Shown here: positions 9,839-19,700 of the stretch, piece by piece
Numbering within the stretch: position 1 is the first letter of the stretch
How the letters are laid out: each line of letters starts with the position of its first letter
Source: Haplomitrium mnioides
Lineage: Eukaryota; Marchantiophyta; Haplomitriopsida; Calobryales
Direction of reading: 5' to 3'
Assembly: GCA_049999725.1 (NCBI GenBank)
Contig: JBNGIS010020574.1
Coordinates: forward strand, 1-24,724
Length of the DNA stretch: 24,724 nucleotides
Notes under the pieces: model-generated
The model's input: only the letters and a program-made list of their open reading frames with translations
Told to the model about the DNA's origin: nothing
The model's database searches: none
Position numbers and translations under genes: made by a program

Positions 9839-11811
9839 AAAAACCACCATAAAATACTAGATTTTTGCAGCACACACGACCTACACATCTGCAATGGAAC
9901 AGCACAATGGCCAGACTCAGGGAATCTCACTTGTCAAGGTAGCACCGGCATTGGGAAATCAGTGGTGGACTACCTTCTTACCAATTCTCATCGGACATCT
10001 GAATTCCTCGAGAATTTCTACGTTGGAGAACCAACCCCTGACTCAGACCACACACCACTACACTTTGCTCTGAAGCCTACTACCGGAATCCTCAACCCTC
10101 CCAGAACTCATCGTCCCACCCGTCTCATATACCACTACCCACCCACGGAGAAACAGTCCAAAACATATACAAAAGAACTGCACACACAACTGTCCTCCAA
10201 CCCAGTGCTAGACTCAACCTCACTAACAGACATCATTCTCACAGCAGCTCGACTGAAGTTCCCTACCACTCTCCTCACAACCAAAACCCCCTCCAGCTTT
10301 AAACCCAACCCCTGGTTCAACAACACTGCAAGAGAAACTAGATCCCAGTGGCAAAAACAGATCAAACAGGGAGCACCAGCTACAGCGATCCGTGAAGCGC
10401 TCCACGCCTGCCGGAAATGCAGAAGAGAACTACGCCGCACATGGATAGCACAACGACTCCCCCAACTCATCTTGGACAAGAAACGCCAACCAAAGAAATT
10501 CTTCTCATCCCTCAAGGGCCAGCAAGACCAGCTCCAGCTGCACGACCTCCAAGACTGGAAGATATATGGTGACAAGCTGTACCACTCTACGTCAGCCACA
10601 CCTAAACCACCCCCCTGGACCAACAACAAACCCACAACCGCTGTTTTCACCACTGAAAAGGTCCTGGCTACGATCAAGAAGCTCCACAACAAAGCACCTG
10701 ACTCCCTAGGGCTCCAAGCCCAAATGCTGAAAAGAGGATCCCAACCCCTCTCCCAACCCATCACCGACCTATTCAACCAGGTGATACAGACTGGATTCCC
10801 TGCAGAGTGGAAGCTCAACACTATCATTCCAATCCACAAAGCTGGGGACAAAGGCCAACACTCGAACTATTGCACCATCATGCTCAGCCCTCTATTCTCG
10901 AAGCTCTTTGGGGCCACACTCAACTTCAAGATCACACAATGGAGCGAAGCACAACAGCTACGAGCCCAGGGACAAGCAGGGTTTCGGGAGAATCACTCAA
11001 CAACTGATCACCTGGTCACCATCCGTACCATCATTGAACAACACAGACGTGCTGGAGGTCTGTACTGCTGTTTCGTAGATTTCCAGAAAGCCTTTGACTC
11101 AGTACCACACAATCAACTCTGGTCCAGATTACATGAGTTACATCTACCAACAGACTGGATCACAGCCATCCAGATCTTATACGAAGAAGTTTTGGCCTGT
11201 GTCCGCACCCATCAGGGCATGTCGGAGCCTATACATTGCAACATCGGTGTGAAGCAGGGATGCCCACTCTCCCCCACCTTATTTGGTGTGTTCATCGACA
11301 AACTGGAGACAGTACTGGTCAATGTGGGAGCCCCTGCCCCCAATCTGCTAGCCTAGACCATTGGTATTCTCTTGTATGCAGATGACATCGTCCTCATATC
11401 CACAACAAGTGTTGGACTCCAACAACATCTAAAAGCACTAGACGATTTCTGCAACCAATCTGGTATGACTGTCAATATGAAGAAAACCAAGGTTCTGGTC
11501 TTTGGAAAATGGCTCACCACAGCACAGAGGGATACTTTCAAGTTCAAGCAGGACAATGTTGAAGTGATAAACCAGTACACCTATTTGGGGATACCAATAC
11601 ATACCCAGAGAGGATGGGGCTTCGGAGCCGAGTGCAGGATTACGGCAGGTCTGGTCAGCTTATACCAATTGAACAGCTAGTGCAAGGCAAAAGATATATG
11701 GCATATACCCATGAGAATCGACCTCTTCCATACCTTTGTTGTTCCAACAGCAACATATGGAGCAAAAATATGGGGACCCTCTCTTACTCCGGCCATGTGG
11801 TTGAAACACGG
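9839..11811 (+). pseudogene. LINE ORF2: endonuclease C-terminus and RT
   Basis: One frame runs through the whole segment with only two stops, TAG at 11354-11356 and TAG at 11678-11680. It opens with KILDFCSTHDLHIC and SDHTPLHF, the C-terminal end of an APE-type endonuclease (SDHxPL). A linker with a WFN motif follows. The RT comprises AEWKLNTIIPIHKAGDKGQ, AGFRENHSTTDHL, CCFVDFQKAFDSVP (catalytic Asp), GVKQGCPLSPTLFGVFIDKL, LLYADDIVLIS (catalytic Asp pair at about 11375-11386), TYLGIPI, and a thumb-like VPTATYGAKIWGP. The enzyme nicks DNA and copies LINE RNA into the site. The 5' part is missing, the usual 5' truncation, and the 3' end is lost in a gap. With just two nonsense codons and no frameshift in nearly 2 kb, this is the youngest-looking coding sequence here. 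It is a different copy of the family at 20430-22612. Confidence 0.9.
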
Positions 11812-12211
11812 NNNNNNNNNNNNNNNNNNNNNNNNNNNNNNNNNNNNNNNNNNNNNNNNNNNNNNNNNNNNNNNNNNNNNNNNNNNNNNNNNNNNNNNNN
11901 NNNNNNNNNNNNNNNNNNNNNNNNNNNNNNNNNNNNNNNNNNNNNNNNNNNNNNNNNNNNNNNNNNNNNNNNNNNNNNNNNNNNNNNNNNNNNNNNNNNN
12001 NNNNNNNNNNNNNNNNNNNNNNNNNNNNNNNNNNNNNNNNNNNNNNNNNNNNNNNNNNNNNNNNNNNNNNNNNNNNNNNNNNNNNNNNNNNNNNNNNNNN
12101 NNNNNNNNNNNNNNNNNNNNNNNNNNNNNNNNNNNNNNNNNNNNNNNNNNNNNNNNNNNNNNNNNNNNNNNNNNNNNNNNNNNNNNNNNNNNNNNNNNNN
12201 NNNNNNNNNNN

Positions 12212-12250
<39 letters not shown>
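11812..12250. repeat. 400-N gap followed by (TC)n tract
   Basis: Ns from 11812 to 12211, then pure TC repeat at 12212-12250. The gap removes the 3' end of the LINE. That the far side again begins with TC repeat, as on the near side of the LINE, fits an insertion into a (TC)n tract or an assembly path through similar simple repeats. Confidence 0.85.
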
Positions 12251-12253
<3 letters not shown>

Positions 12254-12959
12254 GAATATGAAATTCTCTTACTGCTTCTCAGTTAGGATAAAAGGAAATA
12301 CTATATCGATTATAGAGATAATGGAGGGAAGATCAAAACAAGGATATGGAAAGATCTGTAGAAAAGTTTGAACAAACCAAAGTTAGAAATACCTCTGTAC
12401 CAATTGGCAGTAAACACTACTATGTTTCTACTTCCCCCCTCAAATCGCTATCCATACTACAATATCCATCATGAAGTTGGGATTCCTCCCCCTATATCCC
12501 CCTTCGAATATGAAACAGTGGTGCGTCTGCGTAGTACACTTTTCTCCTTTCCCTCACCTTGATTGCGGTAGATATTGTAGAAGTTTGTTTTAGAGTTGTA
12601 TCTAAATTACCAGTGAATTGCGTTAGCCTTTCTTTTTAATAGAATTGTGTTAGAATTGCCTTGCTTTGTATCAAAAATCTCCCAAAGACTTTCTTGAGTA
12701 CTTGTGAAAGAAAAATCAAAACATTTTCACTTTTTGACCTTGCATTGATTATCAATTAAGTTGCTGCTCTCAGCTATGATTTTGAGATTCTGAATGCTAC
12801 TAGGAAACTATTACTCTCTTTTTCATCCCATTGCAATTGCGGCCATAGGCCTAACTGAAGTACTTCTTTTGATCTGCTTCTTTTCTTTTGTGATATTAAT
12901 TGTTTGCATTATGACTTTTGACCCATACGCTAGAAATTCAGCTTAGTATCTAATTATGT
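12251..12959. other. probable 5' leader of gypsy element, no gene
   Basis: No protein domain is visible. By position this is untranslated sequence between the left LTR-like repeat and gag. I did not find a primer binding site matching a known tRNA type. It does not match the sequence downstream of the TC tract in the right repeat. Confidence 0.35.
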
Positions 12960-14500
12960 ATGAAGCATCCACCTCTATCTCCTCTCTCTCGATATGATCG
13001 TAGAACTCCTAGTTGTTCTACTTCTAATCCCAGTAATACAAAAAATTTGCTGGAGTCTCCTCCCTCCTCTGTCAAGCCAAAACTCATTTTGTGTCTCAAT
13101 TACTATAGCTTTTCTCCCAGTCCAACCATCACGATATTCTTGTATGAAGTTCACAGACTAGATGTCTTTGGATTGGGTTGATGCAAACACTCATCTCAAT
13201 TGCTTTCCTACCCTTTTTGTTGCAACTAAAGATCATGAGTATGTCCTCCACATTCAATTTCCCACTACTCTTGATGGCAATGCTATTAATTGGTATTTTT
13301 GGGAAGTAGTTGCTACTACTACATTGGCCAATCTTCATTGCACTTTTCTTGATTGTTATCAGCCCGTTTATTTTCTTCTAGAGCATGGGATGAATTATTT
13401 TGTATCTGAATTTATGTTAAGAAATTTATATAGGATTGTAGCAATCAATTCAAAGTCATTGTGAGCAAACCTAAGAGTCCCCCACATGTGGAAGATCATA
13501 TTGGATTTTTCACAAAGGGTCTTCCTAATTCCATACATGAACATGTGTTCCTCTAGGATCCTCAAAGTATATAGAGTGTTATTTACTTAGCCACATCCTA
13601 CAAGAAGATGTTGCTTCCAAGAAATCGCTTTGCTTCCTCTTCCTCCTTTGCTAGAGATTCCTTTCACCATTCTTCCTTGTCCTACACTTCCACCTTAAGT
13701 AATTAATTCTCCACTGGTGCACCTACTTCAGTCCAATACTCTGGTTTCCAAAATTCAAAATCCTCTATGGGTTCAAATTTCAATTTGGAGGCCAAGCCAG
13801 CCAAAGTTACTTCTAAACTTGCTAACCAGAATTCAAACTTAAAGATCCAATTGGTAAATCTAGCTTCTCGACTATCTCTAGTCTCTATTGCTTCAAGTGT
13901 TTGGTGAACAAAATGAAACCAGCAACACTCTCCCTTAGAAGCATACCCTTTAAGCTCTTGGTGTGATATTTGTCTTTCTTTAGATCATGCCAGTAAATAT
14001 TGTCTTGTTTTGTGCTCAATCAGCCCTGGAAGTGAAACAAGTTGCAATTCAACCCATCTCGCTGCCTATAGTCTCTCCAATATATGATCAACCTACCCAC
14101 TCAAATTATCAAGCTCCAATGCAAGCTTATTAGACAATCTATCTGCTTCAACCCACTCAATTCCAATTCCAGCCTACTTGTTCTACCCTTGGACAAGGTT
14201 GCTACAATTGCAACCTTAGAGATCATGTTGTTTGAGATTGTTTGCATCTATGCATACAACAATACTATCGAGGAAGAAGCCAGAGCATGTCTTGATCGGC
14301 TAATCCTCAATATCATTTATAGCAAAGACCTTATCAGTCGAGATATAATCAAGGACACTATCAACAATAGGTTAATTATAGTCCTCCTCCTCCAGAGATT
14401 ACATACTACTAGCCTCAACAAATTTCCCAACCAACAATAATGCAACCTCAATTGATTAGAGCACCTCAACCACAAAACATTCTTCCTCCAACTAATGCTC
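12960..14500 (+). pseudogene. Ty3/gypsy Gag with zinc knuckle, degenerate
   Basis: The clearest capsid-like stretch, at about 13240-13370, is LHIQFPTTLDGNAINWYFWE followed by TTLANLHCTFLDCYQPV. It resembles the plant gypsy Gag pattern in which a Leu-x-Gly-x-Ala-x-x-W-Y segment precedes F-x-x-x-F. Further on, about 13485-13560, PHVEDHIGFFTKGLPNSIHE matches the following Gag helix region. A CCHC zinc knuckle, CYNCNLRDHVV, then a TGA stop, then DC, lies at 14200-14241 with all four ligands present. Frames change several times. Gag would package the element RNA. The order before protease and RT supports the identification. Confidence 0.7.
14200..14241 (+). other. CCHC zinc knuckle motif
   Basis: C-x2-C-x4-H-x4-C with residues CYNC, NLRD, H, VV-stop-D, C. 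The stop is TGA in a position where Arg is common, consistent with C-to-T change of a CGA codon. The motif is the nucleic-acid-binding end of retroelement Gag and fixes the strand and order of this element. Confidence 0.85.
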
Positions 14501-15176
14501 ATGTCCTTTCTCTACCAACAACTTTGTCGAATCCTAATGTGCAAAATTTGAATCAAATTGAAGTGGTCTATATGAATAAAACTTTACAATCATGAGCAAA
14601 ATTGCAACATTTGGGATTTGTTCTGAGTGCAAATTCCATTCCCAATACTCCTCTTCCTTTGTTTGCCAAACTTATTGGAGTTGCCACTCCTCTGACATTC
14701 AATTAGACTCATCTTCAAGTTCACCTCGATTCTCGATCCAATTTCACCATTTTGACCTATTGCCAGATATTCCTCGACATTCTTATGAAGTTCCACTTCC
14801 ATCCACTTTACAAGTTTTGATACCTAACACTAATCACATACTACCAAGTATCCAAGACACGATAGTTAAGATTCCACAAAACCAAAACTTAGACTCACTT
14901 TCTCCCTTATCTACTTTACTCTATTATGATGTTTTCCAAGATCTTGCCTAGTGACCCACTAATGTAACTATTGGCTAATTATTGAAAATGGAAGTTTTAT
15001 CTTGCAAATCTCTAGATAAAGCCATGGTTATCTCGTGTTCTAAAGCCAAATTGGTTAGTACTGTTAAAGCTTGAAAATTCCACTTACGAGTACAAAAAAA
15101 AAAAAACCACACCTAGAAGACTGAGTATCAAACTTTTCCCAATTTACTAATAAACGATGAATCACGCAAGGCAGCA
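14501..15176 (+). other. Gag to protease linker, degenerate
   Basis: Ser/Thr/Pro-rich translation in several frames with no domain recognised, and a run of As near 15093-15105. By position it is the spacer between zinc knuckle and protease in the gypsy element. Confidence 0.4.
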
Positions 15177-15650
15177 TTGTCCGATGGTTTGGCTCCTTCA
15201 AACTCTAAGTCCCTTGTTGTTCATATGGCATCTCTTTTTGATACTCGTACTTATGCAACATCTATTTTCATTGATAATATTCTCATTCCAAATGTGCATT
15301 TGGATAGAGGTTCTAATATGAACATCATGATTCAATCTACCATGAGTTCCATTGGGTATCCAGCCTCTGCCTTATAAAAGTCTTCGTTGCTTCTTAGATT
15401 TGTTTATAGCTGTGAAATAGCTCCATTTGGTGCTCTAAAAAATATTCCTACCCTTTTCGCTGATCAAGAATACCTTTCCTACTATATCATGATCAATATG
15501 CTTTAAAAAAACCAATATCCATTACTTCTTGACTGTCCCTAGTTGAAACATAATAGGGTACAAATGGATTTTGTTGCAAAAACTCTAACCATCAGTCCAC
15601 CTAACAATCAGGTTGTCCTTTCATTGTACACACATATACTAGTTATTTCA
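15177..15650 (+). pseudogene. Ty3/gypsy aspartic protease, degenerate
   Basis: An open stretch of 66 codons (15177-15377) ends with FIDNILIPNVHLDRGSNMNI and MIQSTMSSIGY. This matches the retropepsin active-site segment of plant gypsy elements, where D-S/G-G-S is followed by N-x-M and a conserved x-T-M-x-x-L/I-G-Y. The active-site triplet reads D-R-G. After an interrupted stretch, LKHNRVQMDFVAKTLTIS near 15540-15596 matches the later L-G-R-P-W-L-x-x-x-x-V-x-x-D-F region. Protease would cut the Gag-Pol polyprotein. Stops separate the two parts. Confidence 0.7.
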
Positions 15651-15830
15651 AACCATAAACTTCACAACATTTTCTATGACTTATCTCTAGTTGACCATGC
15701 TAACCTATTTTGGGTTCTTAACAATGACTCTTCAGATAAGTCTCACCTCTTACACGTTCTCTTCCCTTCCTACAATCTGGTAGATGTGACCTTCTTGGAC
15801 CTTCCTATCATTCCATAACAACATAAAACT

Positions 15831-16514
15831 TTGAAAGTCTGGGACCATCTTTCCAAGTACCAGAAGCCAGTACTCACTCTTACCCATAAATACATTGATA
15901 ACCTTGCTTGGGAGTATGACAAAATAACAAACATCCCTCCATCAATTTTCCAATATAAGATTCAATTGTGCCCTGATGCCAAACCAAATTTCAAACGTTT
16001 TTGTTGTATGAATCCCAAATATTCCAAATGATTCCAGACCGATATTTCAATCTTATTGAATGTGGGTATCATCTCTCATGTTGGGCTCATTGATTAGGTT
16101 TCTCTAATTGTGCTTGCTCCCCAAAACTTGATGAATCGGTTTGCTTTTGTGGAGATTTCAAATGCTTTAATGCCAATACAACTCTCAAACACTTTCCAAA
16201 GAATCATGATCCTTACCTTTGATTCTCTTCTTCATGGGCTTGGAAAATGCCTTGAGATATATTTGGATGATTATATTTCTTACAACTCTCATCGTGATCA
16301 TCTAACAATACTGGAACACTCTTTTGAATGTTGTTGTAAGTTTAGAATATCTCGAAATCCCCAAAAGTATAAACTCTTTACCCATTTTGGAGCTCTTTTA
16401 GGCCATATTGTTTCTAAATTTGGTCTGCATGCAGATTTTGCAAAGGTTAGCATTATTGTAGCTTTGCAAGCATCCAAAATGTCAAACAACTTGAACACTT
16501 TCTTGGCAAGTTAG
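15831..16514 (+). pseudogene. Ty3/gypsy reverse transcriptase with internal deletion
   Basis: The region begins with LAWEYDKITNIPPSIFQYKI and FCCMNPKYSK, the conserved N-terminal lead-in of plant gypsy RT. It continues with ISHVGLIDxVSLIVLAP. The 134-codon open stretch from 16110 then joins a segment resembling the first palm strand (FVEISNA) directly to LMPIQLSNTFQRIM, the MPFGLxNAPxTFQR counterpart. About 65-75 residues carrying the first catalytic aspartate are absent. The YLDD box is intact in CLEIYLDDYISYNS, followed by HLTILEHSFECC, then NPQKYKLF and LLGHIVSKFGL. Without the missing palm piece it could not polymerise. Confidence 0.85.
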
Positions 16515-16599
16515 GCCATTTTTGGTGTTGTTGTTTAAATTATGCAGCTATTTGCTTTGCCATTTAATGCTTTGACTCGACAATCCATTCCATTCAAAT

Positions 16600-17060
16600 A
16601 GACACATGACTACCAACAAGCCTTCAAAAAGTTGAAAGAAATCTTGGCTTCACTTCCCTACCTTTCTCCCATTGATTGGGATATAATTCCCTTCTTGGTC
16701 ATGGTCGATGCTTCTTCCACTACAACCCGCACTATACTTGCTCCTAAACGCAAAATGATTGTGAATGCCCAATCTACTATGCAAGCAAGTAGCTAAGCCT
16801 TGCTGAACAAAATTATAGTGTAACTGAAAGAGAGGTCCTGAAAATGATCTATGCTGCTATTCAGAAATTTTGTCATTACTTACTAGGCTACAAATTCATT
16901 TTTGTAACGGACCATGATTGTCTAAAGTACATCATCAACAAGCTTGCTTTAATTGGTTGATTAGCTTGATGGGTTCTTTTACTTCAAGAGTTTAACTTTA
17001 TGATTCAAGTTCATCTTAGAGTCCACCATGGCAGTTGTGGCCTCTTTTCAAGAGTCCTTG
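16600..17060 (+). pseudogene. Ty3/gypsy RNase H, degenerate
   Basis: AFKKLKEILASLPYLSPIDW leads into VMVDASSTTTRTILAPK, the first catalytic Asp region. After a frame change come SLAEQNYSVTEREVLKMIYA (with the catalytic Glu of T-E-x-E), FCHYLLGYKFIFVTDHDCLK (catalytic Asp in V-T-D-H), YIINKLALIG and WVLLLQEFNFMIQ. This is the classic order of gypsy RNase H, which degrades the RNA strand during replication. A further frame change follows near 16998-17010. Stops occur after TMQASS and in the INK-to-WVLL stretch. Confidence 0.85.
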
Positions 17061-17279
17061 GTGATCCTGATCCTATTTCCTTGGATGAGAGCTTTCTTGA
17101 CTTGTGGTTTTCAACACTCAATTTGTTGGTTTATCTTAACCCTGTCTACAAACACCTTTTAGTCCAACTATCTGCTCATCTTTGGTACACTCGATTAGTC
17201 CCCTTCCTTACCAATGGCAATATACCATTTTATCTTTAGCCATATCAAATTTGATCCTTTATAAGAACCATCACTCCTT

Positions 17280-18440
17280 ACATTATTATCTCTGGTATCC
17301 TCTATCAAATTAGAGAGGATCGTACCCTACAACATTTGTGATACCACCAAAGACTTCTCAAGTGCTCCATAGGTGCCATATATCTACTTGTAATGGGTAT
17401 TTTGCTGTAAAGTCTACTACGTTGAAAGTACTTTGTTTTGGATGCTCGTGGCTGACTTCATTTGCAGATTCTCACCAATTCACAATGACATATAATGCCT
17501 ACCAAAGAGCACATTGATCGACAAAATACAATGAAATACCTCTGACTCCCATCCTTCCACTTTTTTCTTTTGAAAAATAAGATCTAGTTTTTATTTGCTC
17601 AATTCATCCTCCTTCATGAAGCCATCACAATCAGTATATATTAGATGCGATAGATTGTGTTACTAATTGTGCCAAAGCTATTTCCCTCCTTGTCAACAAT
17701 GCAACCTCTATGGCTTCATTCCTATACAAATACACTCTTACTATATTTGCCTCTATACTAGAACTAGTTTGTGATCGAGGTGCGCATTTCTTTAACAATG
17801 TGATTAGTGTTCTTATGACCCTTTACTCTATCGGTTATAAAACATCGACTCCCTATCATCCTAAGGCAAATAGAAAAGCCAAATCTACAAAAAAGTTCTT
17901 AAATCAATTCGTACTAAAACCGTTTCGGCTCATCTATCTAATTGAGACAAACATCTACCTGCTGCACTTTGGGCTAACAAATCAATGACAAAGGCATCCA
18001 CTGGATATACACCCTTTCATCTTGCCTATGGTCAGGAAGCATTGCTTCCAATTGAAATTCAAGTCCCCTCCTTGTGTGTGGAAATCATACACAAACTCAG
18101 TTCTTAGGAATCACTACAACATAAACTTGCTATTTTGGAACAAGTAATGGAAGACAGACATACTACTTTTGCCTTAAAGTTTTCACATCAACTTCAGGTG
18201 AAAATAAGCATGGAAAATATGTGAAGGATAGATAATTCCAAGTCACTGATTTAGTTATAGTTTTCAATATGCGATTTCTTTGTTTTGCTCATAAGTTCAC
18301 AACACACTTATCAAGTCTATATAAAGTCCCACATGTTCATGCACATGGATATTTTAGTCTATAGACTCTTGGTTGCACTGCCTTTGCTGCACCAGCCAAT
18401 GAAAATTGCATCAAGTTATATTATGTGTGAGTTTGTAACT
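17280..18440 (+). pseudogene. Ty3/gypsy integrase, degenerate
   Basis: The zinc-binding region reads CHISTCNGYF, then CSWLTSFADSHQF and YNAYQRAH. The two cysteines expected in the final C-x2-C are tyrosines. NEIPLTPILPLFSFEK precedes the first catalytic Asp (codon 17581-17583). YILDAIDCVTNCAKAI and ELVCDRGAHFF follow, with the second Asp at 17773-17775. TPYHPKANRKAKS has Lys (17881-17883) at the position of the catalytic Glu, 36 residues after the second Asp. WANKS, STGYTPFHLAYGQEALLPIE and IQVPSL follow in another frame. YKVPHVHAHG near 18317-18345 is probably the C-terminal domain. Integrase would insert the element DNA; this copy cannot. Confidence 0.85.
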
Positions 18441-18464
18441 TTGTCTTTCCATATTTCATGCTTT

Positions 18465-18803
18465 CGTGCTTAATCATCCCACCAGTTAGTAGAACTATAT
18501 GCATTAAACTATGTATGAAGTAAATTTAGGATTTGAACATCTTTCATATTAGGCAGAGAGTGAAATGATCATATCAATAGAAAGAGGGTCACCAAAACTC
18601 TCAAGTAACACTAGGAAGACAAAGAACTAAGAAATCAATTCGAAAAAGGGTACATGCTCTTTAGAGTGGAAAGTCTTTATGTTACTTTTATGTAAAGTCA
18701 GGTTTTTGTTTCTGTTGTGTTAGGTTAAATTGAACCAAGAAGCGGGTGTAAAAAGATGAAGAAAGAGAACTAAAACTCTCTCTCTCTTTCTCTCTCTCTC
18801 TTT
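18465..18803 (+). repeat. right LTR-like repeat ending in TC tract
   Basis: Partner of the repeat at 9335-9669, in the same orientation and just after the integrase remnant. The common blocks end in a CT-rich tract at about 18775-18803 interrupted by TTT. Past this tract the sequence does not match what follows the left repeat, because there the LINE and gaps intervene. Confidence 0.6.
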
Positions 18804-18943
18804 TGTTCTCCCATTTTTCTCCATGTTTATTTAGAGTGCTCTCTTAATCTAGCAGACTTTCATCGAAGAGCACTCTTAGCTCGCAAATGAGGGTTTCTTT
18901 TTAGCAAAGACACCAAACTAACATGAACTAACAAGTTGGCGAG

Positions 18944-19190
18944 GGCCGCGCGATGGTGATGGAGACAGGCTCACCACCAAAAGACAGGGCCTTCAATGTA
19001 GGCATGCTNNNNNNNNNNNNNNNNNNNNNNNNNNNNNNNNNNNNNNNNNNNNNNNNNNNNNNNNNNNNNNNNNNNNNNNNNNNNNNNNNNNNNNNNNNNN
19101 NNNNNNNNGGCCGCTGCCGCACAGCCGCGCGATGGCGATGGAGACAGGCTCACCACCGAAAGACATGACCTTCAATGTAGGCACATTTGG
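18944..19190. repeat. GC-rich tandem repeat interrupted by a 100-N gap
   Basis: About 60 bases, beginning CCGCGCGATGGTGATGGAGA at 18946, recur with a few substitutions at 19125 (CCGCGCGATGGCGATGGAGA), an offset of 179 including one hundred Ns (19009-19108). The differences show these are genuine diverged copies rather than an unmerged overlap. The GC content stands out from the AT-rich surroundings. Copy number is unknown because of the gap. Confidence 0.75.
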
Positions 19191-19254
19191 CTCCCCGCTT
19201 CAGATCCCATCCCAATTTGCAATGCTCAGATAACTTGCCTTCAACTCGCGGGGG

Positions 19255-19700
19255 TGCGTTCGAGCAGAGTTGGGGCATCGTTCAAGTAGAGTTGGGGCAT
19301 TGCTTGTGAGCACATCTTCTCTTTGCGCTTGGGGCATCATCTTCTCTTTGACCTTGGGGCATCTGCGAGCTTTGATCTCGGGGCAAGGACTCTTCTTTTT
19401 CTGCTTTGAATCTGAGGTCTGCCTTCGACTCCAAGGTTTACCTTTGATTTGGGGGTCTGCGCTTCAATTTCGAGGCATGTGCCTTGACTTTGAGGTCTGC
19501 TCTTCGATATTGAACTCTGCAAGCTCTGATTTTGAGGTTTGAGACCTTTGAGTTTGAGGTTTGCGAGCTTCTATTCTGATGCACAATCTCACCTACGACC
19601 AAGGCTCTTTTTCTTCTGCTCCAATTCTAAGGTTTACCTTTGATTTTGAGGTCTGCACTTTGATTTTGAAACCTGCGCATTGAGGCATGTGAGCTTCGAT
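19255..19700. repeat. degenerate 20-25 bp minisatellite
   Basis: Two related motifs recur head to tail. GTTGGGGCAT or a close variant appears near 19270, 19295, 19330, 19356 and 19378. A TTTGATTTTGAGGTCTGCGC-like unit recurs near 19415, 19434, 19453, 19473, 19493, 19513, 19535 and 19557, and again near 19630, 19649 and 19669. Part of the array is itself repeated, AAGGTTTACCTTTGATTT at about 19433 and 19629 (offset 196). Open frames on both strands are by-products of the repeat. It lies upstream of the ORF1 of the right-hand LINE. Confidence 0.75.

Larger units (their letters stand above)
9335..18803 (+). mobile_element. Ty3/gypsy LTR element with nested LINE
   Basis: A plus-strand gypsy element inferred from two related direct repeats (9335-9669 and about 18465-18803) flanking an interior with gag, zinc knuckle, protease, RT, RNase H and integrase in canonical order. 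The interior from about 12251 to 18464 is about 6.2 kb, a normal size for a plant gypsy element. A LINE fragment (9839-11811) and two assembly gaps separate the left repeat from the rest. I did not find target-site duplications, a primer binding site or a polypurine tract, so the exact ends are unknown. It is also possible that the two repeats are independent copies of another dispersed repeat. Stops and frameshifts in every domain show the element is inactive. Confidence 0.6.

Noticed and set aside
9519-9860. Open frames of Ser-Leu or Arg-Glu repeats through the TC tract
   Set aside because: Simple translation of a dinucleotide repeat and Ns; no gene.
10135-10851. 238-codon open frame on the minus strand
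   Set aside because: It is antisense to the LINE endonuclease-RT linker and RT start, with a composition (Ser/Trp/Val-rich) typical of complement translation of C-rich coding sequence.
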